Shown: positions 1 to 5,892 of the stretch, one piece after another
Layout: each line of letters starts with the position of its first letter
How positions within the stretch are numbered: the stretch's first letter is position 1
From: an uncultured Planctomycetaceae bacterium
GTDB taxonomy: Bacteria; Planctomycetota; Planctomycetia; Pirellulales; JACPPG01
Assembly (NCBI GenBank): GCA_945957305.1
Contig: CAMFLN010000244.1
Span: 1-5,892, forward strand
Length of the DNA stretch: 5,892 bases
Direction of reading: 5' to 3'
Notes under the pieces: generated by a model
Told to the model about the DNA's origin: nothing
The model's input: the letters and a program-made list of their open reading frames with translations, nothing else
The model's database searches: none
Made by a program: the position numbers and the translations under genes

Positions 1-278
1 GGCGCGATCCCGCGAGCGCACCGTCGTCTGTGAGCAACCCAATCTGCGTATCCGCGAAAAATTTCCCGCGAACCGCGCGGCCGCCGTGCGCGCAAAATCC
101 CTGCCTGGGAAGCACGGAAACCACTGAGGTCAGGCGTGGGCAGGCACACAGCGCAGCTAGCAGCGTCAAGCGGACTTTGGAGTATAACCCCGCGACCGCC
201 CAGGTAAATCATTTCCCCAGGAAATTGCAACTTCCGCAGTTTCCCTCGGCACAGCGCCCGGCAGCCCACGCCTGTGAA

Positions 279-304
279 TCTGCGGGTTAGATAACCTCTG
301 CGGG
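279..304. repeat. Short palindrome flanked by a direct repeat
   Basis: GGTTA at 285-289 and TAACC at 292-296 form a perfect 5-bp inverted repeat around GA. The octamer TCTGCGGG occurs at 279-286 and again at 297-304, on either side. The arrangement could be a repressor site upstream of the glycosyltransferase gene, or chance in GC-rich DNA. No protein or motif family is recognised. Confidence 0.25.
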
Positions 305-325
305 GCGCAGTGCGCCACGTACTTG

Positions 326-370
326 GGGGCCGAGAGGCGTTCGCCACTCGCCGCTCGACGGATCGGCCCC
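326..370. repeat. 8-bp inverted repeat (possible hairpin)
   Basis: GGGGCCGA at 326-333 is the exact reverse complement of TCGGCCCC at 363-370, with a 29-base loop that is itself GC-rich. There is no following T-tract, so this is not a standard intrinsic terminator. It is too short for a tRNA. It lies about 140 bases upstream of the glycosyltransferase start and could be a leader structure or an end-of-gene hairpin. Confidence 0.3.
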
Positions 371-425
371 AGTCGACCTGCTAGCAACTGGCCGGCGGTG
401 CCCGCAGTGCAAGGTGTCAGCTGGC

Positions 426-455
426 TTGACCCACGTGCGCTGCGCGACGTAACAT
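426..455 (+). promoter_or_regulatory. Candidate sigma-70-type promoter for the glycosyltransferase gene
   Basis: TTGACC at 426-431 matches the -35 consensus at five of six positions. TAACAT at 450-455 matches the -10 consensus at four of six, with an 18-base spacer. Transcription would begin near 462, giving a leader of about 50 bases before the ATG at 510. This is a consensus match only; planctomycete promoters are often poorly conserved, so confidence is low. Confidence 0.3.
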
Positions 456-509
456 GTGCGGCCTTTCTGATTTGAGGATGATCTGTCCCTGCGCGCCGGT
501 CGTCGTCCC

Positions 510-1811
510 ATGAGCTCTTGGAACCCCATCCGCAGCCCGCTCGCCTGGCTTCTGATCGCTGCGCTGGCAGTGCGCGTGGCGGCAGGGTTGTGGGCCCAGT
601 CGCGTGTGGGACCGGGACAACAATTCGCCTTTGGCGATAGCGATGGTTACTGGAAGTTGGCTGGCACGCTCGCGCGTGGGGAACCGTACGAATATGGAGC
701 CCCGCCGGCGCGAATCTTTCGCGCGCCTGGGTATCCGCTGATCTTGGCCAGCTTGTTCCTGCTGTATGGTGGCGAGCCCCCCATCACAGCGGCGATCGTG
801 CTTAATGCAGGACTCGGAACAATCACGGTCGCCGGCGTGTATGCCTTGGCCGCGCTGTTGTTCGATCTCCGTACGGCGCGCATTGCCGGGGCGATCGCGG
901 CCTTCTACCCGGGCGCGATCGGCATGAGCGCCTTTGTCCTCAGCGAAGCGGCGTTCTGTCCGCTGCTGATCGCGCAGCTGTTCCTTTCGACGCTCGCCTG
1001 GCAAGCAGCCCGTGTGAAACAGAGCGTGTTCTGGGCGCTCGCCGCAGGAGCACTCGGCGGGGCGGCGACGCTGGTGCGCCCCAGCTGGCTGTTCTTCACG
1101 CCGCTGGCCGCGCTCATCGGCTTGTTCGGAGTGCGTGTCATTGCGCAGCGGCTGACGATCAGTTGCTGCTTGATTTTCGGCATGGCCGCGATCATGGCGC
1201 CATGGTGGGTAAGGAACTACCATGAGGTCGGGCACTTCGTCCCCACCACGCTCCAAGTCGGGGCCAGCCTGTACGACGGTCAAAGTCCTCACGCCACGGG
1301 GGCGAGCAACATGTCGTTCGTCCCAGAGTTTGCAGCGCTCGAACAACGCAATCCCGCAGACAACGAAACGTACGAGTATCGGCTCGATCGGCGCTTGCGG
1401 CACGCGGCTGTCGATTGGATGACGACGCATCCGGGACGCGTGCTGCAATTGGCAGGGATCAAGTTTCTGCGCCTGTGGAACGTCTGGCCGAATGAGGCGG
1501 AGTTTCGCAGCTGGCCTCTGCGCCTGGCTGTTTTTGCAACGTACGTGCCGCTGCTCCTGCTTAGCCTTTACGGGGCGTGGCGGTTTACCGGCCGCGGCTG
1601 GCCCTACATTCTGTGCTGGTTGCCAGCCGGTTACTTCACCGCGATTCACATGATCTTTGTCAGCTCAATTCGCTATCGCGAGCCGGTGATGCTTTCGCTG
1701 GCGGTGTTGGCTGCTGCGGCGGTTGTTTTCCCCAGCCAGCCAGCTGACAGGACTTTGCCCACGAATGCGTTCCCCGATCAAGCGGCGAAGATGACCCTAC
1801 GAGAGCGATGA
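510..1811 (+). CDS. GT-C membrane glycosyltransferase (family 39 / PMT_2, ArnT-like)
   Basis: Predicted 433-residue polytopic inner-membrane enzyme that would move a sugar from a polyprenyl-phosphate carrier onto an envelope acceptor; donor and acceptor cannot be told from sequence. Family marks in order: first membrane segment at about 11-30; first extracytoplasmic loop with GDSDGYWKLA (42-51), whose acidic residues sit where GT-C enzymes keep the catalytic or metal-binding Asp; FRAPGYPL (70-77), the R-x-PGYPL signature; LSEAAF (144-149); LVRPSWLFF (188-196); APWWVRNY (230-237) followed by a loop with GASLYDGQSP; and near the C-terminus SSIRYREPVML (385-395) before a last hydrophobic segment (about 395-408). 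About 9-11 membrane segments are visible between them. The length is somewhat short for ArnT but usual for this PMT_2 group. The ATG at 510 is the first canonical start after an in-frame TGA at 468-470; no good ribosome site precedes it. The soluble tail (409-433) is unremarkable. Confidence 0.88.
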   Translation: MSSWNPIRSPLAWLLIAALAVRVAAGLWAQSRVGPGQQFAFGDSDGYWKLAGTLARGEPYEYGAPPARIFRAPGYPLILASLFLLYGGEPPITAAIVLNAGLGTITVAGVYALAALLFDLRTARIAGAIAAFYPGAIGMSAFVLSEAAFCPLLIAQLFLSTLAWQAARVKQSVFWALAAGALGGAATLVRPSWLFFTPLAALIGLFGVRVIAQRLTISCCLIFGMAAIMAPWWVRNYHEVGHFVPTTLQVGASLYDGQSPHATGASNMSFVPEFAALEQRNPADNETYEYRLDRRLRHAAVDWMTTHPGRVLQLAGIKFLRLWNVWPNEAEFRSWPLRLAVFATYVPLLLLSLYGAWRFTGRGWPYILCWLPAGYFTAIHMIFVSSIRYREPVMLSLAVLAAAAVVFPSQPADRTLPTNAFPDQAAKMTLRER

Positions 1812-1868
1812 GTGGCCCAGTGATCGCTTGCCCCCCTTGACGGCGGAGCCGTGACGGGCAAACGCTCT
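1802..1868. repeat. Nested inverted repeats between the glycosyltransferase and AsmA-like genes
   Basis: Three complementary pairs nest within 67 bases: AGAGCG (1802-1807) with CGCTCT (1863-1868), TTGCCC (1828-1833) with GGGCAA (1856-1861), and ACGGC (1840-1844) with GCCGT (1848-1852) around a GGA loop. The outermost left arm overlaps the last codons of the glycosyltransferase gene. No T-tract follows on either strand, so a simple intrinsic terminator is not supported. It could be an mRNA-stabilising or processing structure, or a weak terminator. Confidence 0.4.
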
Positions 1869-1902
1869 TCGAACGTAACACATCACTTAACCAGGATTAC
1901 GC

Positions 1903-1975
1903 AAGGAAGCGGAAGATCCTCAAGCCCACGATCAACTTCTGCTGGTTCTTTTTCAAATGGGGAACGGTCGCCACC
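1903..1975 (+). other. Probable N-terminal extension of the AsmA-like gene without a canonical start codon
   Basis: The frame of the AsmA-like gene stays open upstream of its GTG (1976) back to a TGA at 1838-1840. From about 1907 it reads a basic KRK patch, then the hydrophobic stretch INFCWFFFKWGTVATV, which runs straight into VIGVLAAAPYLY after the GTG. This is the usual shape of an N-terminal signal anchor, so the true protein probably starts near 1900-1916. No ATG, GTG or TTG exists in this frame between 1841 and 1975. AAGGAAG at 1903-1909 resembles a ribosome site and lies six bases before an ATC codon (1916). A non-canonical start or a sequence error would explain this. Confidence 0.5.
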
Positions 1976-4900
1976 GTGATTGGTGTGCTGGCCGCGGCTC
2001 CCTATTTGTATCGCCATCTGGACGAGACTGTGCGCTGTCGAGTGGAATCGATCTTTGCCCAGCATTACCGCAATCTGAAAGTTACCGTGCACTCCGCGGC
2101 CCTGGCCGACGGCGGGATCCAGGTGCGCGGTGTCTCGATTGTCGATCCCAAAGCGGATGGTCCGCGCTCCGAGGTTGCTTACCTCGACGAGCTGTTCCTG
2201 GTTTGCAAAACCGACCTGGCTACCCTCGTGCGCAGCACGCCGCCGATCGTCGAAGTCGTGGCGCGCCGGCCGACCATTCGCGCGACGCGGCGCACCGACG
2301 GCACCTGGAGCACCAGCCGGCTGTTCCCGCTGCCGAAGTTCGGCGACAAGCCACCGGTTATCACGATCGAGGCGGCGACGCTGGAAATCTTCGATCCGTT
2401 GAAGAAGTCTCCCAAGTCACTCACCGTGCGCGACGCCTATTTCAAAGTCTCACGCTACAACGGCGGTCCACAGGCCAGCGCCACGCCCGGGCCGCAATTG
2501 CTGGGGCTCACCGGCTACTGCAGCGCCGACAACATTCGCCGCGTCGAGTTGGCGGGAACGTTTGATCCGGCCAGCGGCGCGATCGGACTGAATGGGCTGA
2601 TCGACGGACTCGACGTTACGCCCGAGCTGATCAATGACATTCCGTACGATTGCCCGCAGGGGCTGAACCTGCTCGAAGCCCTGCGTGGGCAGGTGCATGG
2701 CAAGTTCGTCGTGCGCTACGACGGTAAGGCTCCGACCCCCTGGACCTATGACATTACCGGCCAGCTCAGTCGTGGGCGGCTCGACGATACTCGTCTGCCG
2801 CATCCGCTGACGGATTTGAAGGCGGGCTTCCACGTCACGACCGGGGGCTTCGCGATCGAGAACCTCACCGCCAACAGCGGCCCGGCGACCTTGACGTTGA
2901 ACGTGCGCCGGGATGGCTTCGATGAAAAAGCTCCCATGTCGATCGTGGCCAAGGCGGTGCAGTTGAAACTCGATCGTCGCCTGTCCGCGATTCTGCCCGA
3001 CTCGTGGAAGGAAATATGGCAAGACTCGTTGCCGGCCGGCGAGGTCGACCTCGACGCGAACTTGCAGTTTGACGGCGTTAAATGGACGCCCGACGTTGCC
3101 GTCACCTGTCACAACGTGGCGCTGACCTATCCCAAGTTCCCCTACCGCCTGGAACATGGAACGGGGCAGATCGTGTGGCGCAACAACGCTTTGTCGGTGG
3201 ACGTGACCGCTTATAGCGACGTCGAACCGATTCGCCTGCGCGGCGATATTCGACAGCCCGGGGCGGACTGGAGCGGATCGTTTACCGTCGATACGCGCAA
3301 TCTGCACGTCGATCAAAAGCTGACCCGGGCCTTGCCACCCAAGCCGCGCGAGATTGTCGAGTCGTTGAATGCCCGCGGATCGATCGGCCTGTTTGTGCAC
3401 TATCACCGTGCACCGGGCGGGCCTGTGCATAATCGCATCGCGATTAGCCTGAACGGCTGCGACATGCGCTATGCCAAGTTTCCGTATCCCATCCACAATG
3501 TGCGCGGCGTGGTCGAAGCGAACGACAAGACCTGGACCTTTCAGGATCTGCAGGGAACGAACGATACCGGATTGGTGCGCTGCCAAGGAGACATGAAGCC
3601 TGGCCTGGAAGGGGACGTACTGGTCTTGCACTTCGCAGCGATGAGCATGCCGCTGGAAGAAGAGCTGCGCGATGCCTTGCGCCCCTCGGCGCGGCAACTG
3701 TGGAACGAACTCAACCCGTCCGGCGCCATCGACCTGCGTGTGGACGTGGTGCATCAAACCGGCTGGATCGATCCGCGGATTCATGTCACGGCGGCGCCGG
3801 TCAAAGATTCGGTCACGATCGAACCGCGGAAGTTCCCTTATCGCCTGGAAAAGGTGCGCGGTGAATTCGACTATGAAAACGGCCGGGTGATTCTGGAGCG
3901 GCTGGCCGCTGAACACGGTCCCAACTCGCACTTCTCGGGGCGAGGTTTTTGCGAGGTTGACGCCTCGGGGGGCTGGCGGCTGCACCTGGATAACTTGCGC
4001 TGTGAACGCCTGACAACCGATCGCGACTTGATGCAGGCACTGCCGCCGCGGCTAAAAAAGGCGATCACCGAGATGCACCTGTCAGGTCCGATGGCGCTCA
4101 GTGGGCGCTTTGACCTGGCGAGTTCCGGCCGTCCCGAGGAGCCGGTGCGCGCCGCGTGGGACCTGAACGCGGGTCTGCACCAGGTGCGCATGGCCTATTC
4201 CCTGCCGTTTGAAAACATCAACGGCCGATTGTGGCTGGTGGGAGATTTTGACGGGCGCAATTTCCGTTCGCGCGGCGAGTTGAATCTCGATTCGCTGACC
4301 TACAAGGATTTCCAATTCACCGAGATTCGTGGGCCCCTGTGGATTGACGATCAAAAGATGCTCCTCGGCGGGGCAGTTCCACCAGCGCCCGGCGAAGTGC
4401 CGCGCGCCGTCACAGCGCACTGCTGCGGCGGATCGGTTCGCACTGACGGCTGGGTCTCGTTCGGCCCGCAATCGCGATACAACTTCGACGCCGTCATCGT
4501 ACAGGCGCAGTTGGCGCGGATCGCTCAAGAAGTTCTGGCCGGCCGGCAGCGCCTGACAGGTGACATTTCCGGCACCGTCAACATTCACGGACAGGGCTCG
4601 AGCTTCAGCCTGGCCGAAGGGGGCGGGCACCTGGAGTTGCGCAATGCCGACGTCTATCAGCTGCCGGTCATGATTTCGTTACTCAAAATCCTCAGCCTGC
4701 GCGCGCCTGATACTCACGCCTTTTCGATGAGCGATATCGATTTCCGCCTGGCGGGCGAACATATCTATTTTGACCGAATCAACTTCAATGGTGACGCGGT
4801 CAGCTTGCGGGGAACCGGCGAAATGGGGCTCGACAAGCATCTGCAACTCATGTTTTACACCGTAGTCGGGCGAGACCAATGGCGCGTACCGCTGGTGAGC

Positions 4901-5137
4901 GACGTGCTGGGGGGCGCGAGCCAGCAGCTGATGGCGATCTACGTCGACGGCACGTTGACCGATCCGACCGTGCGCAAACAGGCGCTTCCCGCGGTGAACG
5001 AAGCCTTGCAAGAGATTCAGGCCGAATTACAAAACATGAGCAACGGCAACACGGCCACGGCCAACGCGGCGCCCGGCACTCGGACCCAGCCGGCTCGTGT
5101 CGCTCCGGCGACCGCTACGCCAGCGCGCCGCTACTAA
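1976..5137 (+). CDS. Large AsmA/TamB-like membrane-anchored envelope protein
   Basis: 1053 residues from the GTG at 1976, the only canonical start; the real protein is probably about 20 residues longer (see the upstream extension). An N-terminal hydrophobic anchor is followed by a long beta-rich periplasmic body without further membrane segments. Residues about 214-745 consist of a ~115-residue unit repeated about five times. The C-terminal part (about 855-990) resembles the AsmA-like C-terminal region: LTGDISGTVNIHGQG, HLELRNADVYQLP, then SMSDIDFRLAGEHIYFDRI, VSLRGTGEMGLDKHLQLMF and AIYVDGTLTDPTVR. AsmA, TamB and YhdP proteins of this superfamily help carry phospholipid between inner and outer membranes as hydrophobic beta-grooves; a similar role is inferred here. 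The tail (about 1020-1053) is low-complexity Asn/Thr/Ala/Pro ending RRY, and TAA is followed at once by an in-frame TGA. It lies downstream of the glycosyltransferase gene in the same direction and could share its transcript. Superfamily assignment is fairly sure; substrate is unknown. Confidence 0.8.
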   Translation: MIGVLAAAPYLYRHLDETVRCRVESIFAQHYRNLKVTVHSAALADGGIQVRGVSIVDPKADGPRSEVAYLDELFLVCKTDLATLVRSTPPIVEVVARRPTIRATRRTDGTWSTSRLFPLPKFGDKPPVITIEAATLEIFDPLKKSPKSLTVRDAYFKVSRYNGGPQASATPGPQLLGLTGYCSADNIRRVELAGTFDPASGAIGLNGLIDGLDVTPELINDIPYDCPQGLNLLEALRGQVHGKFVVRYDGKAPTPWTYDITGQLSRGRLDDTRLPHPLTDLKAGFHVTTGGFAIENLTANSGPATLTLNVRRDGFDEKAPMSIVAKAVQLKLDRRLSAILPDSWKEIWQDSLPAGEVDLDANLQFDGVKWTPDVAVTCHNVALTYPKFPYRLEHGTGQIVWRNNALSVDVTAYSDVEPIRLRGDIRQPGADWSGSFTVDTRNLHVDQKLTRALPPKPREIVESLNARGSIGLFVHYHRAPGGPVHNRIAISLNGCDMRYAKFPYPIHNVRGVVEANDKTWTFQDLQGTNDTGLVRCQGDMKPGLEGDVLVLHFAAMSMPLEEELRDALRPSARQLWNELNPSGAIDLRVDVVHQTGWIDPRIHVTAAPVKDSVTIEPRKFPYRLEKVRGEFDYENGRVILERLAAEHGPNSHFSGRGFCEVDASGGWRLHLDNLRCERLTTDRDLMQALPPRLKKAITEMHLSGPMALSGRFDLASSGRPEEPVRAAWDLNAGLHQVRMAYSLPFENINGRLWLVGDFDGRNFRSRGELNLDSLTYKDFQFTEIRGPLWIDDQKMLLGGAVPPAPGEVPRAVTAHCCGGSVRTDGWVSFGPQSRYNFDAVIVQAQLARIAQEVLAGRQRLTGDISGTVNIHGQGSSFSLAEGGGHLELRNADVYQLPVMISLLKILSLRAPDTHAFSMSDIDFRLAGEHIYFDRINFNGDAVSLRGTGEMGLDKHLQLMFYTVVGRDQWRVPLVSDVLGGASQQLMAIYVDGTLTDPTVRKQALPAVNEALQEIQAELQNMSNGNTATANAAPGTRTQPARVAPATATPARRY
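2615..4210 (+). repeat. Five diverged ~115-residue repeats within the AsmA-like protein
   Basis: Two markers recur in step. The first has the form L-x-x-A-L-P, a helix-like stretch, then G followed by a beta strand; it begins at residues 218, 336, 449, 564 and 685 (spacings 118, 113, 115, 121). Examples are LSAILPDSWKEIW, LTRALPPKPREIV, LRDALRPSARQLW and LMQALPPRLKKAI. The second is K-F-P-Y at 387, 501 and 619, with weaker versions RLPHPL at 273 and SLPFENI at 742, each followed by a short G-containing strand pair such as LEKVRGEFDYENGRV. The nucleotide copies are strongly diverged, so this is an old protein-level repeat. Confidence 0.75.
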
Positions 5138-5192
5138 TGAGTCTCGGGGTCTTGCTCCTTGACCTGGCGACATACACAAGCGTGAGACTGCG

Positions 5193-5516
5193 ATGAGTGT
5201 CGGCCCCTTGCCCTCGGTGCGCGATGTAGCGGCCCTGTCACAGGTCGGGCCGCAGGGCGCGCATCTCGAACGAGCGCAGCAATCGGCTGCCCTGCAGGCG
5301 CGCCGCGTCGCCAGCGATCAATCCGCGGACGCCGCCGCGCGCGTCGAAGATCTTAACGACGAAATTAGCGTGGGGGATGATTCCGGCGGTGATGGCCGGC
5401 TCTCTTGGCAAGCCCCACCGCATTCTGAATCGCAGCCGGGGGACGCGCGCGGTCAGAACAACCAGGCGGAATCGCCGGAAGACGCGCGCGGGCAGAACGT
5501 CGATTTCACCGCCTAA
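5193..5516 (+). CDS. Small hydrophilic protein of unknown function
   Basis: 107 residues, not recognised. It has no signal peptide or membrane segment. Residues about 22-60 (HLERAQQSAALQARRVA through VEDLNDEIS) are Ala/Gln/Arg/Glu-rich and likely helical. The C-terminal half is probably disordered, rich in Gly, Asp, Ser and Gln, and contains DARGQN twice, at residues 84-89 and 97-102, before ending in VDFTA. The ATG at 5193 has only a weak ribosome site (GTGAGA, 5182-5187). The gene starts 55 bases after the AsmA-like stop in the same direction, so cotranscription is possible. The antisense alternative at 5423-5238 is shorter and less protein-like. A cytoplasmic accessory or scaffold role would be guesswork. 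Support for a real gene comes from its position, direction, length and a plausible helix plus tail composition. Confidence 0.55.
   Translation: MSVGPLPSVRDVAALSQVGPQGAHLERAQQSAALQARRVASDQSADAAARVEDLNDEISVGDDSGGDGRLSWQAPPHSESQPGDARGQNNQAESPEDARGQNVDFTA
5442..5498 (+). repeat. 39-base-period direct repeat inside the small ORF
   Basis: An 18-base word, GACGCGCGCGGTCAGAAC at 5442-5459, recurs at 5481-5498 with a single change (T to G). The period is 39 bases, or 13 codons, and keeps the reading frame, giving DARGQN twice in the protein. This suggests a recent in-frame duplication of a tail segment or selection for the motif. Confidence 0.8.
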
Positions 5517-5554
5517 CGGTCTGTTCGCACTGGTAGAACCGGCCTGAACACCCC

Positions 5555-5580
5555 CCGCAGCACGGTGCGGCTTGATTTCC
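5555..5580 (+). terminator. Weak candidate terminator hairpin after the small ORF
   Basis: CCGCA at 5555-5559 pairs with TGCGG at 5566-5570 across a six-base loop. It is followed by CTTGATTTCC, a T-rich but interrupted run. It lies 38 bases after the stop of the 107-residue gene, a sensible place for an intrinsic terminator. The stem is only five pairs and the T-tract is poor, so this is tentative. Confidence 0.25.
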
Positions 5581-5674
5581 CCAGGCAGGGCGTCAACACT
5601 GCAAATAGTGGCGTGAATGTTAATATTGAAGATCCATCAATTACTTTTACCGTGCCAAGCCGCCGGGAAGAATC

Positions 5675-5843
5675 ATGACGAAAACAGCCTCGGCGCTGAC
5701 GGTCTTGGACCGCGAGTTTTTGGAAATTCGGGCGCGCGTGCTGGAGCTGGCCGCGGCGCTTGATCGCTTGGACCGCGCCGGTGGACCGCCGGCCGGCGAT
5801 CCACGATGGGGCGCGATTCGCCAGGGAGTGGAAGTGTTGCGTT
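5675..5843 (+). CDS. 5' part of a small unknown gene, cut off by the end of genuine sequence
   Basis: An ATG at 5675, preceded by the purine-rich GGGAAGA (5665-5671), opens a frame that stays genomic for 56 complete codons, up to VEVLR. Codon 57 straddles the junction with sequencing adapter. The visible part starts TKTASALTVLDREFLEIRAR, continues as a charged amphipathic helix (about residues 9-35, VLELAAALDRLDRA), then a Gly/Pro turn (GGPPAGDPRWG) and a second helix beginning IRQGVEVL. It resembles short helical proteins of unknown function annotated as hypothetical in planctomycetes, but I cannot name a family. The apparent continuation SYTHLRAHET and its stop at 5879-5881 come from adapter, so the true C-terminus is missing. 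An AT-rich stretch at about 5601-5655 upstream may hold its own promoter. Confidence 0.55.
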
Positions 5844-5892
5844 CTGTCTCTTATACACATCTCCGAGCCCACGAGACGTAGAGGAATCTCGT
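5844..5892 (+). other. Illumina Nextera (Tn5) adapter read-through, not genomic
   Basis: Positions 5844-5862 are exactly the 19-base Tn5 mosaic end, CTGTCTCTTATACACATCT. Positions 5863-5877, CCGAGCCCACGAGAC, complete the Nextera read-2 adapter. Positions 5878-5885, GTAGAGGA, have the length and place of an i7 index and match the one I recall as N712. Positions 5886-5892, ATCTCGT, begin the P7 flow-cell sequence. The order and continuity leave no realistic biological alternative. Translations of this stretch give the well-known contaminant peptides SYTHLRAHET (forward) and MCIRDR or MYKRQ (reverse). Confidence 0.98.

Larger units (their letters stand above)
1..509. other. Left-edge region without a confident gene
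   Basis: No frame here gives a convincing protein. Forward frame 3 is open from the edge to 290, but its translation is Pro/Ala/Arg/Ser-rich with no recognisable fold or motif. Frame 2 is open from the edge to a TGA at 125-127 and could be the tail of an upstream gene, but nothing supports this. On the minus strand one frame is open from a TGA at 211-209 to the left edge. From a possible TTG at 169 it begins with a hydrophobic stretch (MTLLAALCACPRLTSVVSVL) and ends at the edge with FFADTQIGLLTDDGALAGSR, which looks rather protein-like. The other two minus frames are also open over the last 120 bases, so openness is not discriminating. No tRNA or other RNA gene was recognised. The right part holds two short inverted repeats and a candidate promoter, listed separately. 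Confidence 0.55.

Noticed and set aside
326..370. tRNA or intrinsic terminator from the GGGGCCGA/TCGGCCCC pair
   Set aside because: The 45-base span is too short for a tRNA and has no cloverleaf arms, and there is no T-tract after the stem on either strand.
417..1649. 410-codon open frame on the minus strand opposite the glycosyltransferase gene
   Set aside because: Its translation is rich in Arg, Gln, Pro and His with no fold-like pattern, and it lies antisense to a gene with clear family motifs. Long antisense frames are common in GC-rich DNA.
1957..2565. 202-codon forward frame starting with an ATG at 1957
   Set aside because: It is out of frame with the AsmA-like protein, starts just before it, and its translation is Arg/Ala/Gly-rich without hydrophobic periodicity.
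2450..3985. 511-codon open frame on the minus strand inside the AsmA-like gene
   Set aside because: The composition is Arg/Gln/His/Val-rich without recognisable motifs, and the forward strand carries the coherent repeat structure. It is a shadow of the forward codon pattern.
5844..5862. Mosaic-end sequence as a sign of a natural Tn5/IS50 insertion
   Set aside because: It is followed directly by the synthetic read-2 adapter, an index-length word and the start of P7, which no natural transposon carries.
5513..5872. 119-codon minus-strand frame starting MGSEMCIRDR
   Set aside because: Its first residues are encoded by the reverse complement of the Nextera adapter, so the start is artefactual. 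The remainder is antisense to the gene at 5675 and to non-coding DNA.

Overview
The window looks like one end of a draft contig from a high-GC bacterium, most likely a planctomycete. The lineage is inferred from GC-rich codon use, an ArnT/PMT-like membrane glycosyltransferase beside a very large AsmA-like protein, and small unrecognised proteins of a type common in that phylum. No phylogenetic marker gene is present.

Layout, all confident genes on the + strand: 1-509 has no confident gene, only short inverted repeats, a candidate promoter and weak open frames at the left edge. 510-1811 encodes a multi-pass GT-C (family 39/PMT_2-like) glycosyltransferase. 1812-1975 is a short gap with nested inverted repeats. 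1976-5137 encodes a ~1050-residue membrane-anchored AsmA/TamB-like protein, probably longer at its N-terminus than the only canonical start allows. 5193-5516 encodes a 107-residue hydrophilic protein of unknown function. 5675-5843 is the start of another small unknown gene, cut off by the end of genuine sequence.

The last 49 bases (5844-5892) are not genomic. They are Illumina Nextera (Tn5) read-through: mosaic end, read-2 adapter, an 8-base i7 index and the first bases of P7. Peptides read from this stretch (such as SYTHLRAHET forward, or MCIRDR and MYKRQ in reverse) are artefacts.

The glycosyltransferase and the AsmA-like protein both point to the cell envelope: lipid-linked sugar transfer in the inner membrane, and a periplasm-spanning protein of the lipid-transport superfamily. 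That they cooperate is inference from adjacency only. I see no defence system, mobile element, CRISPR array or RNA gene. The most notable biology is a regular ~115-residue repeat through the AsmA-like protein and its missing canonical start codon.
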